A stretch of DNA of 64,000 nt from the NCBI GenBank assembly GCA_963576785.1, contig OY756149.1, forward strand, positions 434,001 through 498,000, read 5' to 3'. Source of the stretch: Chlorophyllum brunneum. Taxonomy: Eukaryota > Basidiomycota > Agaricomycetes > Agaricales > Agaricaceae. The notes under the pieces were generated by a model that saw only the letters and a list, made by a program, of their open reading frames with translations, searched no databases and was not told the DNA's origin. Positions 11,403 through 23,471 of this stretch are shown one piece after another (within the stretch, counting starts at the first letter, position 1; every line of letters starts with the position of its first letter). Made by a program: the position numbers and the translations under genes.

Positions 11403-13524
11403 ATGCCTGCTTTGCGCTCCGATCTCTCTCGCAGAGATCCTGCGTCTGATAGTGAGGAGGATGTCTTCGGGTACTCACCACGTGTCCCCGCCCCCTCCCT
11501 CTTCGCGGCCTCTACGGCTCCGCCCCCCCCTGGCATCCTGCTCACCAGGACGTCAGCCGCTGCTGGTCCTTGCCCCTTAGGTGGCTCGACCGCTACCACC
11601 CCTGTGGCCCCCCCGACCACTCCGCCCTCCCCCGTGGTTCCCCCGGCTGGCACCACGGCGAAGACCCCACACAGGTCCTCCAAGCGCCCAAGGAAGGAGG
11701 GCAATCACTACTACTCCGGCGAAGCTGGAAAGGACAAGGACTGGGCTGAGCAGGTGGAGGAGGAACTGGCCCCAAAAAAGGCGGATGACGACAACGATGA
11801 CCGGGAGAACCCCGAGGAATTCTACGACGCGGCTGTTCTGGAGGTCAGCAAGATCTCTGAGTGGGTCAAGGCCTGCAGCACATTCAATATGAGCGGCGAC
11901 GATGGGCTCGCTTTCGGGCACGCCTTCGTCGAACTTACGGATACCTTGATGAAGGCGGGATGGCTCAAGGTGGCCATTGACGAAGAGAAAAACGATCTCC
12001 ACGGTTGGCTTGGCATCAACTTCGGTAAGATCATCGTCCGTGCTGAGGAAACCCCCCAGCCCGACCTCTCCCCCCTGCGACGGGGCCCCGTGGGACCCGC
12101 GCGTAAACCTGGCGACGTCCGCATGGACGTTATCGAACAGATCATCACACCGGGCATCGCCGAAGATGTCAAGACCAAATTAGACGTCCCTGATGAGGAT
12201 GTCCAGATGATCACCAAGGCAGAGTTCCAAACTGTCTCAAGAAAGAAGCCGTCCAAGGCACGACGTGCCAAGGCCGCCCGGCCTGAAGCTCTAAAAGCCC
12301 CAGACACCACTCCTCCCGCTGGCCCGCCCAAGACCGCGCCAGCCCCCAAAACCACTCTGACCCCCAAGGCCTTGGCCCCCCAGGCCAAGTCCTCCTACGC
12401 TGCTGCTGCAGCCAGGGGTAAGAAACCCCCTCCTGCTGTCACTGGGCGGGACCCCCTCAAGCTCCTGGAACTCGCCAGCAAGTTCCCGGAACTCGCCAGC
12501 AAGTTCCCGGAACTGTCGCACGAGAAGGTTGTGGCTATGTATGACGCTGCCTTCTCCCCCTCCCCCCCCCGCGGACAAAAGGCTGACCAGAAAGGCAGCC
12601 ACCATCCGCTCGACACTCAATAGTCCCTCGCGCAAGCAGGTGATCATCCCCCTCCTAACTGGCCCGACGTCTCCCAACTTCGGCACCATCATTGACTCCC
12701 TCAACACCTGCCTCATTGCGGGAAAGTCAAAAGCCCGGGTCATTGCCGCTTCGCAGGGTAAGTTGGGCCTCATGGTCCACACCTCGGAGGTCTTGACCCC
12801 GACTGAGCTAGATGCCGTCAAGGCCTGGCTCAAAGACAAATTCGAGGGAACCACCATGGGCGAAGCCTCCCTCCCAAAGTCGAAGTCATTCGTGAAGATC
12901 ACGGACGTATCTTACGTCATCCCCTGCGGCCAGGTCCTGACGGCCGACGACGTCACCACCAGCATCCGCAGTTCGATCCACTCGGATGCCATCCAGCTCG
13001 TGTCACCCCCAAGGGTGCGACGAAACTCCAAACACTCGGACACCTACACGGTCTGGTTCGAGATATGGGACTCTAAGGCGGGGTCCAACGTCAACAAGAT
13101 TGAGGACAAGTTCCTCAACATCTACGGCAGACTCTTCCATATCAGGAAGGCCAACGCCAACCCAGGCGTCCCATTCTGCGGCAAGTACTGCAGGTGGGAC
13201 CACCCCCTCATTCGATGCCGGGCGAGGCTCTTCACGTGCGTGCACTGTAAGGGCCCCCACTCCACCGTCAACCACCGCTCCTTTGCCAGCTGCTGCAAGG
13301 GCAACGACAAGGCTGACCCGCCAATCGCGGCCACCCCCACCGGGGAACCTTGCCCTCACAAGGCATTATGTCCCAACTGTGGCAAGGAGCACCTCACCAC
13401 TGACTGCAAGTACCTGTTCTGGAAGAAGCAATTCGACCACGACTGGCACGCCAACAAAGCCCTCGAGCTTAGGGCCAACAAGGGAGTCCCGCTTGCCCCT
13501 CCCTCCTCTTCCCCGGCTGGTTGA
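11403..13524 (+). pseudogene. LINE ORF1 (gag-like nucleic acid binding protein), frameshifted
   Basis: Frame 1 runs 11403-12623 and frame 2 takes over before 12623 and ends at 13524. The switch is at a C-run (about 12561-12570), where the alanine/proline-rich frame 1 text gives way to a long open frame with conserved content; one added or two lost C bases would explain it. The N-terminal part is Pro/Ala-rich with an acidic patch. The C-terminal part ends in zinc knuckles: CVHCKGPHSTVNH and CPNCGKEHLTTDC fit the C-x2-C-x4-H-x4-H/C pattern, with a partial one before them. ORF1 proteins of such LINEs bind element RNA. The frameshift could be a real slip mutation, a sequencing error in the C-run, or less likely a recoding site. 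Confidence 0.75.
12467..12508 (+). repeat. Two tandem 21-bp units in LINE ORF1
   Basis: GGAACTCGCCAGCAAGTTCCC occurs twice back to back, encoding ELASKFP twice, followed by a partial third unit. The period is a multiple of three, so the frame is kept. Confidence 0.85.
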
Positions 13525-16111
13525 AGCCAGACCAACCCCCCCAAATGAATTACACACCCAATGCACAAGACGGGCCTCCTCGCTCACTACTGAGGGAGTT
13601 GAAGGTCTGCTCGCATAACGTTGGAAGATCGTACGGAGTGATGGAGACAGTCCTCGCACGCAGAGGTGATGTCGACCTCCTCCTCATACAAGAACCCCCG
13701 TAGAGATATCTCCGCAACATCCCTTCCCCCGTCTCCAGTGACGGAGTCCCACTCGTAGGAGGCCCAGTCCATCCCGACTGGATACTCCTCTCTTATCCCT
13801 CCCCTGCCGAAGAAGTCCTCCAAGTTGGACGCCGGCGGTTCCCCGAATGCACGGTCGACCTCAACCACCGAACTATACCACGAGTCTTGGCCTTTGCCCA
13901 TAAAAGGCTCGCAAAACTCCGACCATCCGTTCGATGGGACATCGTTGAACATTGAGACCTCCTGTGTATATCCTTGTACGTGGGAGGAGAAGAACTGCTT
14001 CTGCTCAACATCTACAATGACAGTCGCAACACTACGCTCCATTTCCTTGAGGAGCGGCTTTTCGATCTGCCGCCATTTGTACTGATGGGTGGTGACATCA
14101 ACATAAGATCTGAGCTATGGGACCCTTCGACGGTGCAACACCCACCAAGTGCGGACCGGCTGCTCATGATCGCTGAAGCCCTCAACCTTGTGAGGACAAC
14201 TCCGACCGTGGCCATTCCGACGCGCTACGCCGCGGATCCCAACCTCCCAGATACAGTCATCGACCTCCTCTTTGTCTCGGCGATGCTACCTTACATCCCC
14301 TCCCACACCATCCAAGCGGGTGACCGGTACAACTCAGACCATGCCCCCTTGCTTATCAACATCCCGATCCCGCATATGGATGTCGTCATAGAAAGGCTGA
14401 CGATGCCCAAGGGGTCAGATGAAGAAACCAGGTTCTTGACGGAGATTACGGAAGGAATCATCAACAGAGACTGGCCGACAGATGACGCGGAGGAGCTAGA
14501 GAGATCCGTCGATGAACTCGGAGGCTTATTTCACAGATCCTGGGACTACCATGCGAAGAAGACCAAGATCACCACCAGATCCAAGACCTGGTGGAATGAA
14601 GAGTGCGCCACGGTGCTTGCGACACACCGAGTGGACCGGAAGAACAGGCGCAAGTGGGCTGCCTTTCGCAAAACCACGAGGAAGGTGAAGAGGGAGTACT
14701 TCGACAAGAAGATACAGGAGATCTCAGTCGACAACAAACGGCCATGGGACTTAATGCCATGGGTCAAGGATTGGGCCCTCCCGGCCACGGAAGCCATCCG
14801 TCAGAATGGGCGACTATGTCTCACTACAGACAGCCTGTGGAGAGCCCTCGACGAACATTACAATGCGGTGCATGATCGACCGGTCGACGCAGCGGTACTA
14901 CAGGAACTTCCCCCTCCAACTGGGGAGGAGAGTAGGACTTGGGTCGACTTCTCTCTCTTAGAGATGATGGAGGTGCTCAAGGATACCTCGAACTCTTCTG
15001 CCCCCGGCCCCGACCACGTTTCCTGGTCCCACCTCAAACAGATCACTGCCACGGATGCCTGTGCCGCACTCTTCCTCCGGATCGGTAGTACGTGCCTGGC
15101 CCTCAGCCATTGGCCCTCACACTTCAAAAAGTCAACGTCGGTCGTCATTCCCAAGCCGAACAAGGCCGACTATTCCACCCCTAAGGCGTTCCGACCGATT
15201 GTCTTACTCAACACTCTTGGCAAGCTCATTGAGAAAATGCTAGCCAAGCAACTGCAATTCGAGGCGGTGAAGTTCAAGGTCCTTCACCCCCACCAACTGG
15301 GGGCGATATGCCAGCGATCCACCGAGGACGCAGGCCTCTTTCTCACCCACATCATCCGGGGAGCCTGGACGAAGAAGAAGAAGACGTCGGTGCTTGCATT
15401 CGACGTTGCCCAATTCTTCCCCTCCCTCAACCACGCACTCCTCGCCAACATACTCGAACGACAGGGGTTCCCTCATCAAATTGCAGCTTTCTTCGGCGAC
15501 TACCTCGAAGGACGATGCACCTCTTACCGATGGAATAATGAGACTTCCCCGGAATTCGATGCTGTGGTGGAGGTGGGACAGGGCTCTGCCCTTAGCCCCA
15601 TCCTCTCCGCACTGTACCTAGCACCCCTCCTCTATGTCTTTGAAGCGCAAATGGAAGAGCACCGCCTCCACTGGGATTTTGACATCCTCTCCTTCGTCGA
15701 TGACGGCACACTTGTCACCCAGTCCCCCTCCCTCGAACACAACGTCGAGATACTTCAGCACATGTACCGCAAAATGGAGCGGCTCATGGGCCAGTTCGGC
15801 CTCGCAATTGAACACAGCAAGTCCGAGGTCTTTCACTTCACACGTGCAAGACGGGACACCAAACCCTCAATCGACCTGGGTTCACCACCATTCACGGGTC
15901 GCTCCCCACTCAAGCCGAAGGCGCACTGGAGGTACCTCGGATTCTACTTCGACCGGATGCTCACGTTCAAGGAGCATGTACGGTACTACTCCACCAAGGC
16001 CATCTCGACAGTCAAGGCATTAAAAATGCTAGGGAACTCGGCTAGAGAGCTGTCCCCTAACAACAAGAGACTCCTGTACCGCTCGTGTGTCGTACCTGTT
16101 GCAACCTATGG

Positions 16112-16116
16112 GTACC
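16112..16116. repeat. Copia target site duplication, left copy (GTACC)
   Basis: GTACC lies directly before the TG of the left LTR and again at 23472-23476 after the CA of the right LTR, the 5-bp duplication usual for Ty1/copia integration. Confidence 0.92.
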
Positions 16117-16688
16117 TGTTGAAGTTTCGGACATATTCTAGAAATAGACTATGAAGTCATTATGATAATAATAGACTGATCCGTTACTTTCCAGTAACTT
16201 CATTCCGTAGTAACTTCCTATGAGTTGCTCTGCATACGATAAGAGTCATAAGTACTTGATAGATTATTCTACATAGTACCAATGACTAGATACTACGTTC
16301 TGCAGTACTCCGCAGGCACTACGCCGCAGTTAAAGAGAGTCATAAGGAACAATCCATGCAATGCTAGTATTTTATGTAGTATGACTCGCATATGTTACAA
16401 TATGTATATAAACCCCATGTAGCAGACCTAAGTTCTGCATCTTGTTCAATCGAACAACTTCTTCATCATTGCCTATCTCTTTGAGTACAACACCTCAATC
16501 GATCTTATCGACTTTGACCTCTACTTGACTGACGTCAACCGCTTTATCAATAATATCTGTCTATCCGAACTACCTTACTACAGGTATCAGATAGAAGCTT
16601 ATTATCTCGGTGAGTAGACCCTACATTCTCTCCCACTGCGTTTACTGCTGCCCCCAGCAAACAACTCGTTACGGTCGTTTCCTCAACA
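16117..16688 (+). repeat. Copia 5' LTR
   Basis: 572 bp direct repeat starting TGTTGAAG and ending CTCAACA, matching 22900-23471 except for three transitions. It holds a TATATAAA box about 290 bp in. Confidence 0.95.
16405..16412 (+). promoter_or_regulatory. TATA box in the copia 5' LTR
   Basis: TATATAAA in the middle of the LTR, in the position expected of the U3 promoter. The same box lies in the right LTR at 23188-23195 and could start transcripts into the LINE 3' half. Confidence 0.5.
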
Positions 16689-16700
16689 GGTTATGGGCCC
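16689..16700 (+). other. Copia primer binding site (initiator tRNA-Met half type)
   Basis: GGTTATGGGCCC begins at the base after the left LTR. It does not start with TGG, as a site for a tRNA 3' CCA end would. It is complementary to the anticodon stem-loop of eukaryotic initiator tRNA-Met (GGGCCCAUAACC), as in Drosophila copia, which is primed by a cleaved tRNA half. Confidence 0.75.
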
Positions 16701-16847
16701 CGGTAGCCTTACCGATGGTTAAACCATTATCATCTCCTCTAAATGAGATAGGATGATAGGGCTTTACCTGACAGAGTTATCCTTGCATTTGATCATTGCT
16801 GATACGAGAATTTTCTTCTAGAAAGAAATACACTCGACGAAGATATT

Positions 16848-17981
16848 ATGTCTACTAATAATATCGTCGCTGGTTTACCTAAGCTTAATGGGCCAAAGAA
16901 CTATGCGTTCTGGTCTAGAAGGCTTCAGGATGCCCTAACCCTCATTTCTGTCACTGGTTCTGACCAGTCCGGATGGACTGTGACAGACCAGGATCTCTCC
17001 CCTAAAAATCCTGCCGCTTTAACAGAGGAGGATAGAAGGAGAGAACAATTGAGAGGTCAGGCATTGGCTGTTATTAATGGCACCTTACCTGATTCCCTGT
17101 TACTCCATGGGCATGACGCTCCTGGATTCCTCTGGACTGATTTGAAAACCCGCTTTGGGACACCTTCTCCTGCCGCGGTGTATTCAATTCTCCAAAGAAT
17201 GTTGCGAAAGCGCATTACAGGGAATCAAGATCCAGCAATAGATCTAGCTGAATTGAGGACAATGGCTTCTCAATTAGAAACAGCTAAGGTAAAATTACCA
17301 GAAGTTCTTGGCGCGATGATCGCTTTGAATGCATTACCACCGGATTGGAATGCAGTGGCCCAAACAACATTGGCGAATAATCACGATGTTGTAGATATGA
17401 CCTGGGAGGTAGTCCAGCAGGCTATAAATGCGGAGTGGTCAAGACATGAAGGGTCAAGACCTAACATGTCTAACCAACAAGCCTCCTTCGCAGCCACTGC
17501 CAACTACCAAACTCGCCCTCAGGGCAATATCCCCAGGACTCGCCCTGGACCACCTTGGAACTGCTTCCACCCTGGAGGCGATACCAGGACCCAGCCTGCG
17601 AGAGGTCCACGCCACCCTGCCAATCCGAGTGGGCAGCCTCCTCAGCCTTCTCCCTCTTCTCCTACCTGGATTAATGTCCAGAAAAAGAAGAAGAAGCCCA
17701 AAAAGCGCCAGGGTAAACCCCAGGCCCACATGGCGGAAGCCATGGCGGGCTTCGCCGCTGCCACGGAACCAGCGGTCCATCGTTTCACTGGTCCGGGGAT
17801 GACCCCCTTCGACCTAATGAGGCGCATGGACGCGCCTCGACCCATTCCCGCTCCTCCGACCACTCGTGTACTTGTGAGTGAGAGACCAAAACCGCTTACT
17901 TGGGTTAATCCCAAGAAGGTCCAGAAGGCACGAGAAAACACTCGTGCTGAGCTCGAGAAAAAGGTGCGTGCTGGGGCATGA
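16848..17981 (+). CDS. gag: Copia gag-like polyprotein region
   Basis: A 377-residue open frame starting MSTNNIVAGLPKLNGPKNY, the usual start of Ty1/copia gag (DUF4219/UBN2 type). FWSRRLQDAL, LLHGHDAPGFLWTDLKTRF and LNALPPDWN are family-like positions. The C-terminal third is Pro/Lys-rich. I see no intact CCHC knuckle; NCFHPGGDT near residue 240 could be a decayed one. It ends at TGA 17979-17981, and the pol region follows in the same frame, so the stop either is a mutated CGA or is read through to make gag-pol. Confidence 0.8.
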   Translation: MSTNNIVAGLPKLNGPKNYAFWSRRLQDALTLISVTGSDQSGWTVTDQDLSPKNPAALTEEDRRREQLRGQALAVINGTLPDSLLLHGHDAPGFLWTDLKTRFGTPSPAAVYSILQRMLRKRITGNQDPAIDLAELRTMASQLETAKVKLPEVLGAMIALNALPPDWNAVAQTTLANNHDVVDMTWEVVQQAINAEWSRHEGSRPNMSNQQASFAATANYQTRPQGNIPRTRPGPPWNCFHPGGDTRTQPARGPRHPANPSGQPPQPSPSSPTWINVQKKKKKPKKRQGKPQAHMAEAMAGFAAATEPAVHRFTGPGMTPFDLMRRMDAPRPIPAPPTTRVLVSERPKPLTWVNPKKVQKARENTRAELEKKVRAGA

Positions 17982-20900
17982 AACTTATGTTTCACCGCCC
18001 TCCTCGAAAACTCACTGCGGATCCAACAGGTGACCACCTGGCGCGACCGCATCACTGGTCCTTCGCCCATGCAAATGGCAAAGAAACATGCCCTCGATCG
18101 TTACGATCGACGGATGCACGAGGTCTCTCACCCCCGCGCTCCGAAAGGACGATCGGTGACACCGCCCGGTGCACCTTCGGTTCCTTCTGGTCACCCCCCA
18201 GGTTGTACCTGTGAGGGACACACGAGAGTAAGCAAATGGTTCACTAAAAATAGTAACCCCGATATTAACGCGACTCGCGTCCGTTTTGCTTTTCTCTTAC
18301 CTCATGGTTCGCCATATGCCTTATTGATTTCTCCCAAATTTGGGAATAAACTCAATTTGGTTATGCATCATGTGGTAAAGATCCCAAGCATGGACTCCAT
18401 CGCCCGGGGCGACTCGCTTGAACCTGGAGAGATTCGGCCGTACTACCTTCCTCCTCCGGAGGAAATAGTAGCTCTGGTTGTCAGAACCTACGAAGAGGAG
18501 TTCCCTCCTCTTCCTAGGGCCTCCCCTCCAACGGAGCAATTCCAGAGTAAGAGATACTCTCTTACTCAGAAGAACAAGACCACTGATAGGCGTCCTGCCA
18601 TACTTTCAGTGTTGGTAGACGAAGCCTTCAAACGGCTTGAGAGCGAGAAAGAGGTCGATGACCTCATGGTGCCGGCTCAGGATGTTGCCTACAACATCTG
18701 CGACCCCAGGAATCCTGCAAACGTTGCAGGACCCTCTTCTGGGCCTCTCCCGAAGTCTCTGAAGTCCGAACCCTTTGCTTTGGCACCTCAATCTGAGGTG
18801 TCTCTCGGACTTTCGTTGACCAACTATGGAAGTGACTTCAAGAAGAAGGGAGGAGCTGGGTACGTGATCAATCCGATCTCAGATACTCTTACTAACCCTA
18901 ATACACAGTCCTGTCACCAATATGCCGACCGGCCGTCTTCGCAAGAAGAAGGGCAAGGGCAAGGGGAAAGGTTGTCGGGGGCCGGGCATATAAATACGCT
19001 ATCGGGATCTTTAGGATCCCATAATAATGTATTTTCATGCGGATCGATGAATGAGAAGTGTTTTAACACTTCTCAATTTTCTTGTTTCTCCACACGCATG
19101 CCCGATCAGTATTTAAGAGTACTGGATCAAATTAGATCTCGATCGCTAAGCAATGATCAAATTATAATGCCACTAGAAGAATATAGTGACGTATGGTTAT
19201 TAGACTTAGGGGCATCATGTCATTACACCCCTTATGCGGAAGACTTCATCAACTTTGAAGAACTCGAAGTTTTGATCCCAATTAAGACTGTAGGAGCACA
19301 AGGCCCCTACCTTAATGCGGTTGGTCTTGGTGCAGTTATACTTAAGCATAGAGTCTATAACGGGAAGACTGACAGCGTTCAACCAACGCAGATATTAATA
19401 TATCCAGTCTTCCTTCTAAAAGGAACCTCTGAACGACTAATGTCAGTGGGACAGTTATGCCAGGATGGCAAAACTGTTAGAACAGATGCCAACAAATCAG
19501 TAGTAGTTGATAGCGAAGGAAATGCTATTCTTCAAGCATATCCTTCAGCAAGTCGCAATACTACTTTACATTTTGTTAACACAAAAATTGTACATTCGGA
19601 ACAAGCAGCTATGACTGCAGATCCGATCATTGGCTACAAAGTTGTACATGTGAGATTAGGACATCCCTCTAATTGTATCCTCAATCATTTTGAGAAAAAT
19701 ACGATTGGGTTTACTCCGGTGCGGATTCCCGAGCAAAAGCCAGTCTGTGACGGTTGTGCCAAGGGAAAGATGCACCAAAAACCCTTTAGAGAGAACCCTA
19801 CACGCGCAAAGTGTCCATTCGAAAGAATACACTCGGATTTAGTTGAACTTCCGATTCTTTCTTACCATAAATTTAAATGGGTCATGACCATAATGGACGA
19901 CTTTTCCTCTCATGGATAGATTCGCTTCCTCCATAAGAAATCAGAAGCAGCAGAAGAAATGAAAAATTTCATTGCCTTAATTCAGACTCAATACGAGACT
20001 AAATTAAAATATCTCTGCACTGATAGAGGAGGAGAGTATGCAACTGACGAGTTGCAATCTCATTTGCACTCATTAGGGATTATACATGAGACTAGTGCAC
20101 CGCACATACACCAACAAAATGGTCGAGTGGAACACTTGAACTGAACTCTAATGGATAAAGCAGAAGCCATGCGGCATCATGCTTGTATTCCTGATGGTTG
20201 ATGGGAGTTTTCTATAGATCATGCGATACATATCTATAATAAAACACTGGTATCACGGCTTATGTGGAAAACACCTTATGAAGTGTTGAATCAGAAGATT
20301 CCAGACATCTCCAAAGAGAGAGTCTTTGACTGCGGTGCTTATGTCTTTCTCCCAAAAGAGATAAGAGACAATAAACTGACAGCGAAGTCAGAACTCATGA
20401 TTTTCCTTGGTTGGACATCAGATAGGAAAAATTATCGTTTCATGAGGTACCTAAATGGAAATGTAATCTATACATCTCCAACAGCCATATTCAGCGAAGA
20501 ACACTTCCCTAAATGTGTTGGGAAGAAGTGAGAAGAACAGATGAACCAACCATTATCTTCTACTTCTCGAAGTACACCTTCGGAAGTTATTGTCTTCCAT
20601 GCTCCAGATCCATCTACTGGTTTACCTATTGATAAACCACCAAGCCCTATTCCCCGAACTTCTACCGGAAGTTCTCCGGAAGAAAGGACTTATAGATCTG
20701 TACATGGATGGATTCCAACTCCTTTCCCTGAACCTAAAAAGAATAAAGGAAAGGGAAAAGCACCTAATATTGATACTGATGTTCAGGAGGAGTGGAATGG
20801 TATTGTGCAAAACATTCTCTTTCCACCAAGAGAAGCACAAACACCAGAAGACGATGACAGTGATGGATTATCTTATGCTGATCCACCTAATCACTCTGAA

Positions 20901-22865
20901 GGTTCGAACCATCCGCCTTCTCAAAGAGATGATCCGGATGTACAACCATTCATACCCTATACCCCTGTCGAAGATGATCGGGATGCTGGTCCTTCTGTAC
21001 CACAAGGTCACTCGGATCAAATACCGGTTCCTGAAATACTTCAGAGACCGCAAAGAACCAGAAAAGTACCTGAACATCCAGGAAACTTCTATGGTTCTAC
21101 AAAGCATCCGACCAAAATACTCCAGGACTATGAGATGTTCCAACCTCCTAAGTCGAAGTTGACAAGTTCCACAAGTAGACTTGTTAGACAAATTCGATCA
21201 GAGGCTTCCAAACCTGGAATAATCGATAGACGTTCTCAGCATGAAGCTTCTACATTAGAAGACTTATGCAGAGAAGGAGGAGTAGGGATGATCGATTATC
21301 TGTGCGCTCAAAAAGTCGAATCTCCATTAGTTCCTATTTCTTTTAAGGATCTAAATTGACTACCATCAGAAGAGAAATCTAAATGGTGGAAAGTGTGCTT
21401 AGAAGAGTTAAATTCACTCAAAGAAAGACATGTTTATGACTTAGCTAAACTTCCGCCTGGAAGAAAAGCTGTCAAAAATAGATGGATCTTTACACCCAAG
21501 TCAGACGGTCGATACCGTGCTCGACTAGTAGCAAAAGGATTCTCTCAGATAGAGGGAATCGATTACGATGAACTATTTTCACCAGTAGTCCGTTATGAGA
21601 CAGCACGACTCATATTTGCAGTCGCTGCCCTCAACGATTGGGAGATGCTCAGTTTAGATGTTAAAACTGCTTATCTCTACGGAAAACTGGATGAAGAACT
21701 CTATATGGAACTTCCAGAAGGTTTCAATACAAGTCGTGGTAATTTGGTTTGGAAATTAAACCGAGCCATTTATGGATTAAAGCAATCTGGACGACAATGG
21801 TGGAAGGAATTGACTAAGTCAATGACCGACCTAGGATTTGTCCGATCCAAACTAGATGCTGGAGTCTATTATTACTATGACCCTGAAACCAAAGAGCTTA
21901 TTATAGCTCTGGTCTATGTAGACGACTCAATGTTTGTCGGAATTAGAGGCTCTAGACTTCTATATGAGAAGCGAGCACTCTTTATGAAGAAATGGGAATG
22001 CCGAGACCTTGGTCCAACCAAAGAGTTTCTTGGTATGAAAATTTTGCGAAATCCTATAAACCGATCAATCACCCTAGACCAAATGGATTATCTAGGAAAA
22101 GTTCTTGATCGATTTAATATAATTGGAAAGGAAGAAATACCATTACCAAATGGATTTATCTTCGAATCCAATACAGGAAAAGCGACACCTGACTTCATAA
22201 AGAGGTATCAACAATTAGTAGGATCGGTTATGTATCTGATGATAGGCAGTCGGCCTGACATAGCTTTCGCCACTGTCAAATTGTCACAACATATGACCAA
22301 CCCAACTAAAGCGCATTATAATGCAGGCTTACATTTGCTAAAGTATCTTAATGCTACTCGCAAATATAGAATTACCTATAATGGAAGTTCTATGCAAGGC
22401 CTGAATGCCTTTTCCAACTCTGATTGGGCTGGTGATCCAATTAGTCGTAAATCTGTAACTGGGTATTTCTGTTTATTAGCCAGCGGAGCTATCGCTTGGT
22501 TAAGTAGGAAACAGAAAACTGTTGCATTATCTTCCACCGAAGCTGAGTATATGGCTTTGTCAGATTGCAGTCGACAACTTGTTTGGACTGTCAATTTGTT
22601 GGAAGAAATTGGTATCCAATCATTGGCCCCTTATCTCTTCGGTGATAATGAGGGTTCAATATTTTGGGCCAAAAATCCAGTAATAGAAAAACGATCAAAA
22701 CACGTCGACGTCAAATACCATTACATACGTGATTTGGTAGAAGATGGAAAGATTGAAATATTCTCTGTGAAAGGCACTGAAAATCCTGCCGATATTCTCA
22801 CAAAGAATTTAGACAAAATTAAATTCAATCTATTCCGACCTCGCCTTGGCTTGACGTTTGAGTGA
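17982..22865 (+). pseudogene. pol: Copia pol region: protease, integrase, RT, RNase H, with stops
   Basis: One frame continues from gag. Protease: DVWLLDLGASCHYTP, where the catalytic D-S/T-G is D-L-G (Leu codon 19206-19208). Pre-integrase zinc finger: HVRLGHPS and CDGCAKGKMHQKPF. Integrase: HSDL, CTDRGGEY, NGRVEH. Reverse transcriptase: RWIFTPKSDG..., LVYVDDSMF. RNase H: FSNSDWAGD (usually an Asp in place of this Asn, codon 22416-22418), STEAEYMAL, HVDVKYHYIRD. In-frame stops lie at 19917-19919, 20142-20144, 20199-20201, 20529-20531 and 21357-21359. Each is one transition away from Trp or Arg, and Trp or Arg is common at most of these places in the family. The element is coding-dead. Confidence 0.9.
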
Positions 22866-22890
22866 TTAAAATTCTATATCAATACAGAGC

Positions 22891-22899
22891 AAGGAGGAG
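22891..22899 (+). other. Copia polypurine tract
   Basis: AAGGAGGAG lies directly before the right LTR, where plus-strand synthesis is primed. Confidence 0.8.
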
Positions 22900-23471
22900 T
22901 GTTGAAGTTTCGGACATATTCTAGAAATAGACTATGAAGTCATTATGATAATAATAGACTGATCCGTTACTTTCCAGTAACTTCATTCCGTAGTAACTTC
23001 CTATGAGTTGCTCTACATACGATAAGAGTCATAAGTACTTGATAGATTATTCTACATAGTACCAATGACTAGATACTACGTTCTGCAGTACTCCGCAGGC
23101 ACTACGCCGCAGTTAAAGAGAGTCATAAGGAACAATCCATGCAATGCTAGTATTTTATGTAGTATGACTCGCATATGTTACAATATGTATATAAACCCCA
23201 TGTAGCAGACCTAAGTTCTGCATCTTGTTCAATCGAACAACTTCTTCATCATTGCCTATCTCTTTGAGTACAACACCTCAATCGATCTTATCGACTTTGA
23301 CCTCTACTTGACTGACGTCAACCGCTTTATCAATAATATCTGTCTATCCGAACTACCTTACTACAGGTATCAGATAGAAGCTTATTATCTCGGTGAGTAG
23401 ACCCTACGTTCTCTCCCACTGCGTTTACTGCTGCCCCCAGCAAACAACTTGTTACGGTCGTTTCCTCAACA
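22900..23471 (+). repeat. Copia 3' LTR
   Basis: 572 bp, equal in length to the left LTR with three substitutions (positions 23015, 23408 and 23450), all transitions. Confidence 0.95.

Larger units (their letters stand above)
16117..23471 (+). mobile_element. Ty1/copia LTR retrotransposon nested in the LINE
   Basis: A complete 7,355 bp element with 572 bp LTRs (TGTTG...CAACA ends), a 5-bp GTACC duplication, a primer binding site touching the left LTR, a purine tract touching the right LTR, and one gag-pol frame in the order gag, protease, integrase, reverse transcriptase, RNase H (the Ty1/copia order). It lies in LINE ORF2 in the same orientation. The two LTRs differ at only three sites (16232/23015, 16625/23408, 16667/23450), all transitions, so insertion was recent. 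The coding frame nevertheless has six stops. Confidence 0.95.

Noticed and set aside
14012..14215. Minus-strand frames within the LINE body.
   Set aside because: Shadows of ORF2; no motif and no continuity past the copia insertion.
16689..16720. A conventional TGG-starting primer site (TGGGCCCCGG, five bases inside) for a tRNA 3' end.
   Set aside because: The 12-base match to the initiator tRNA-Met anticodon arm begins exactly at the LTR edge, which is the expected place, so that explanation is preferred.
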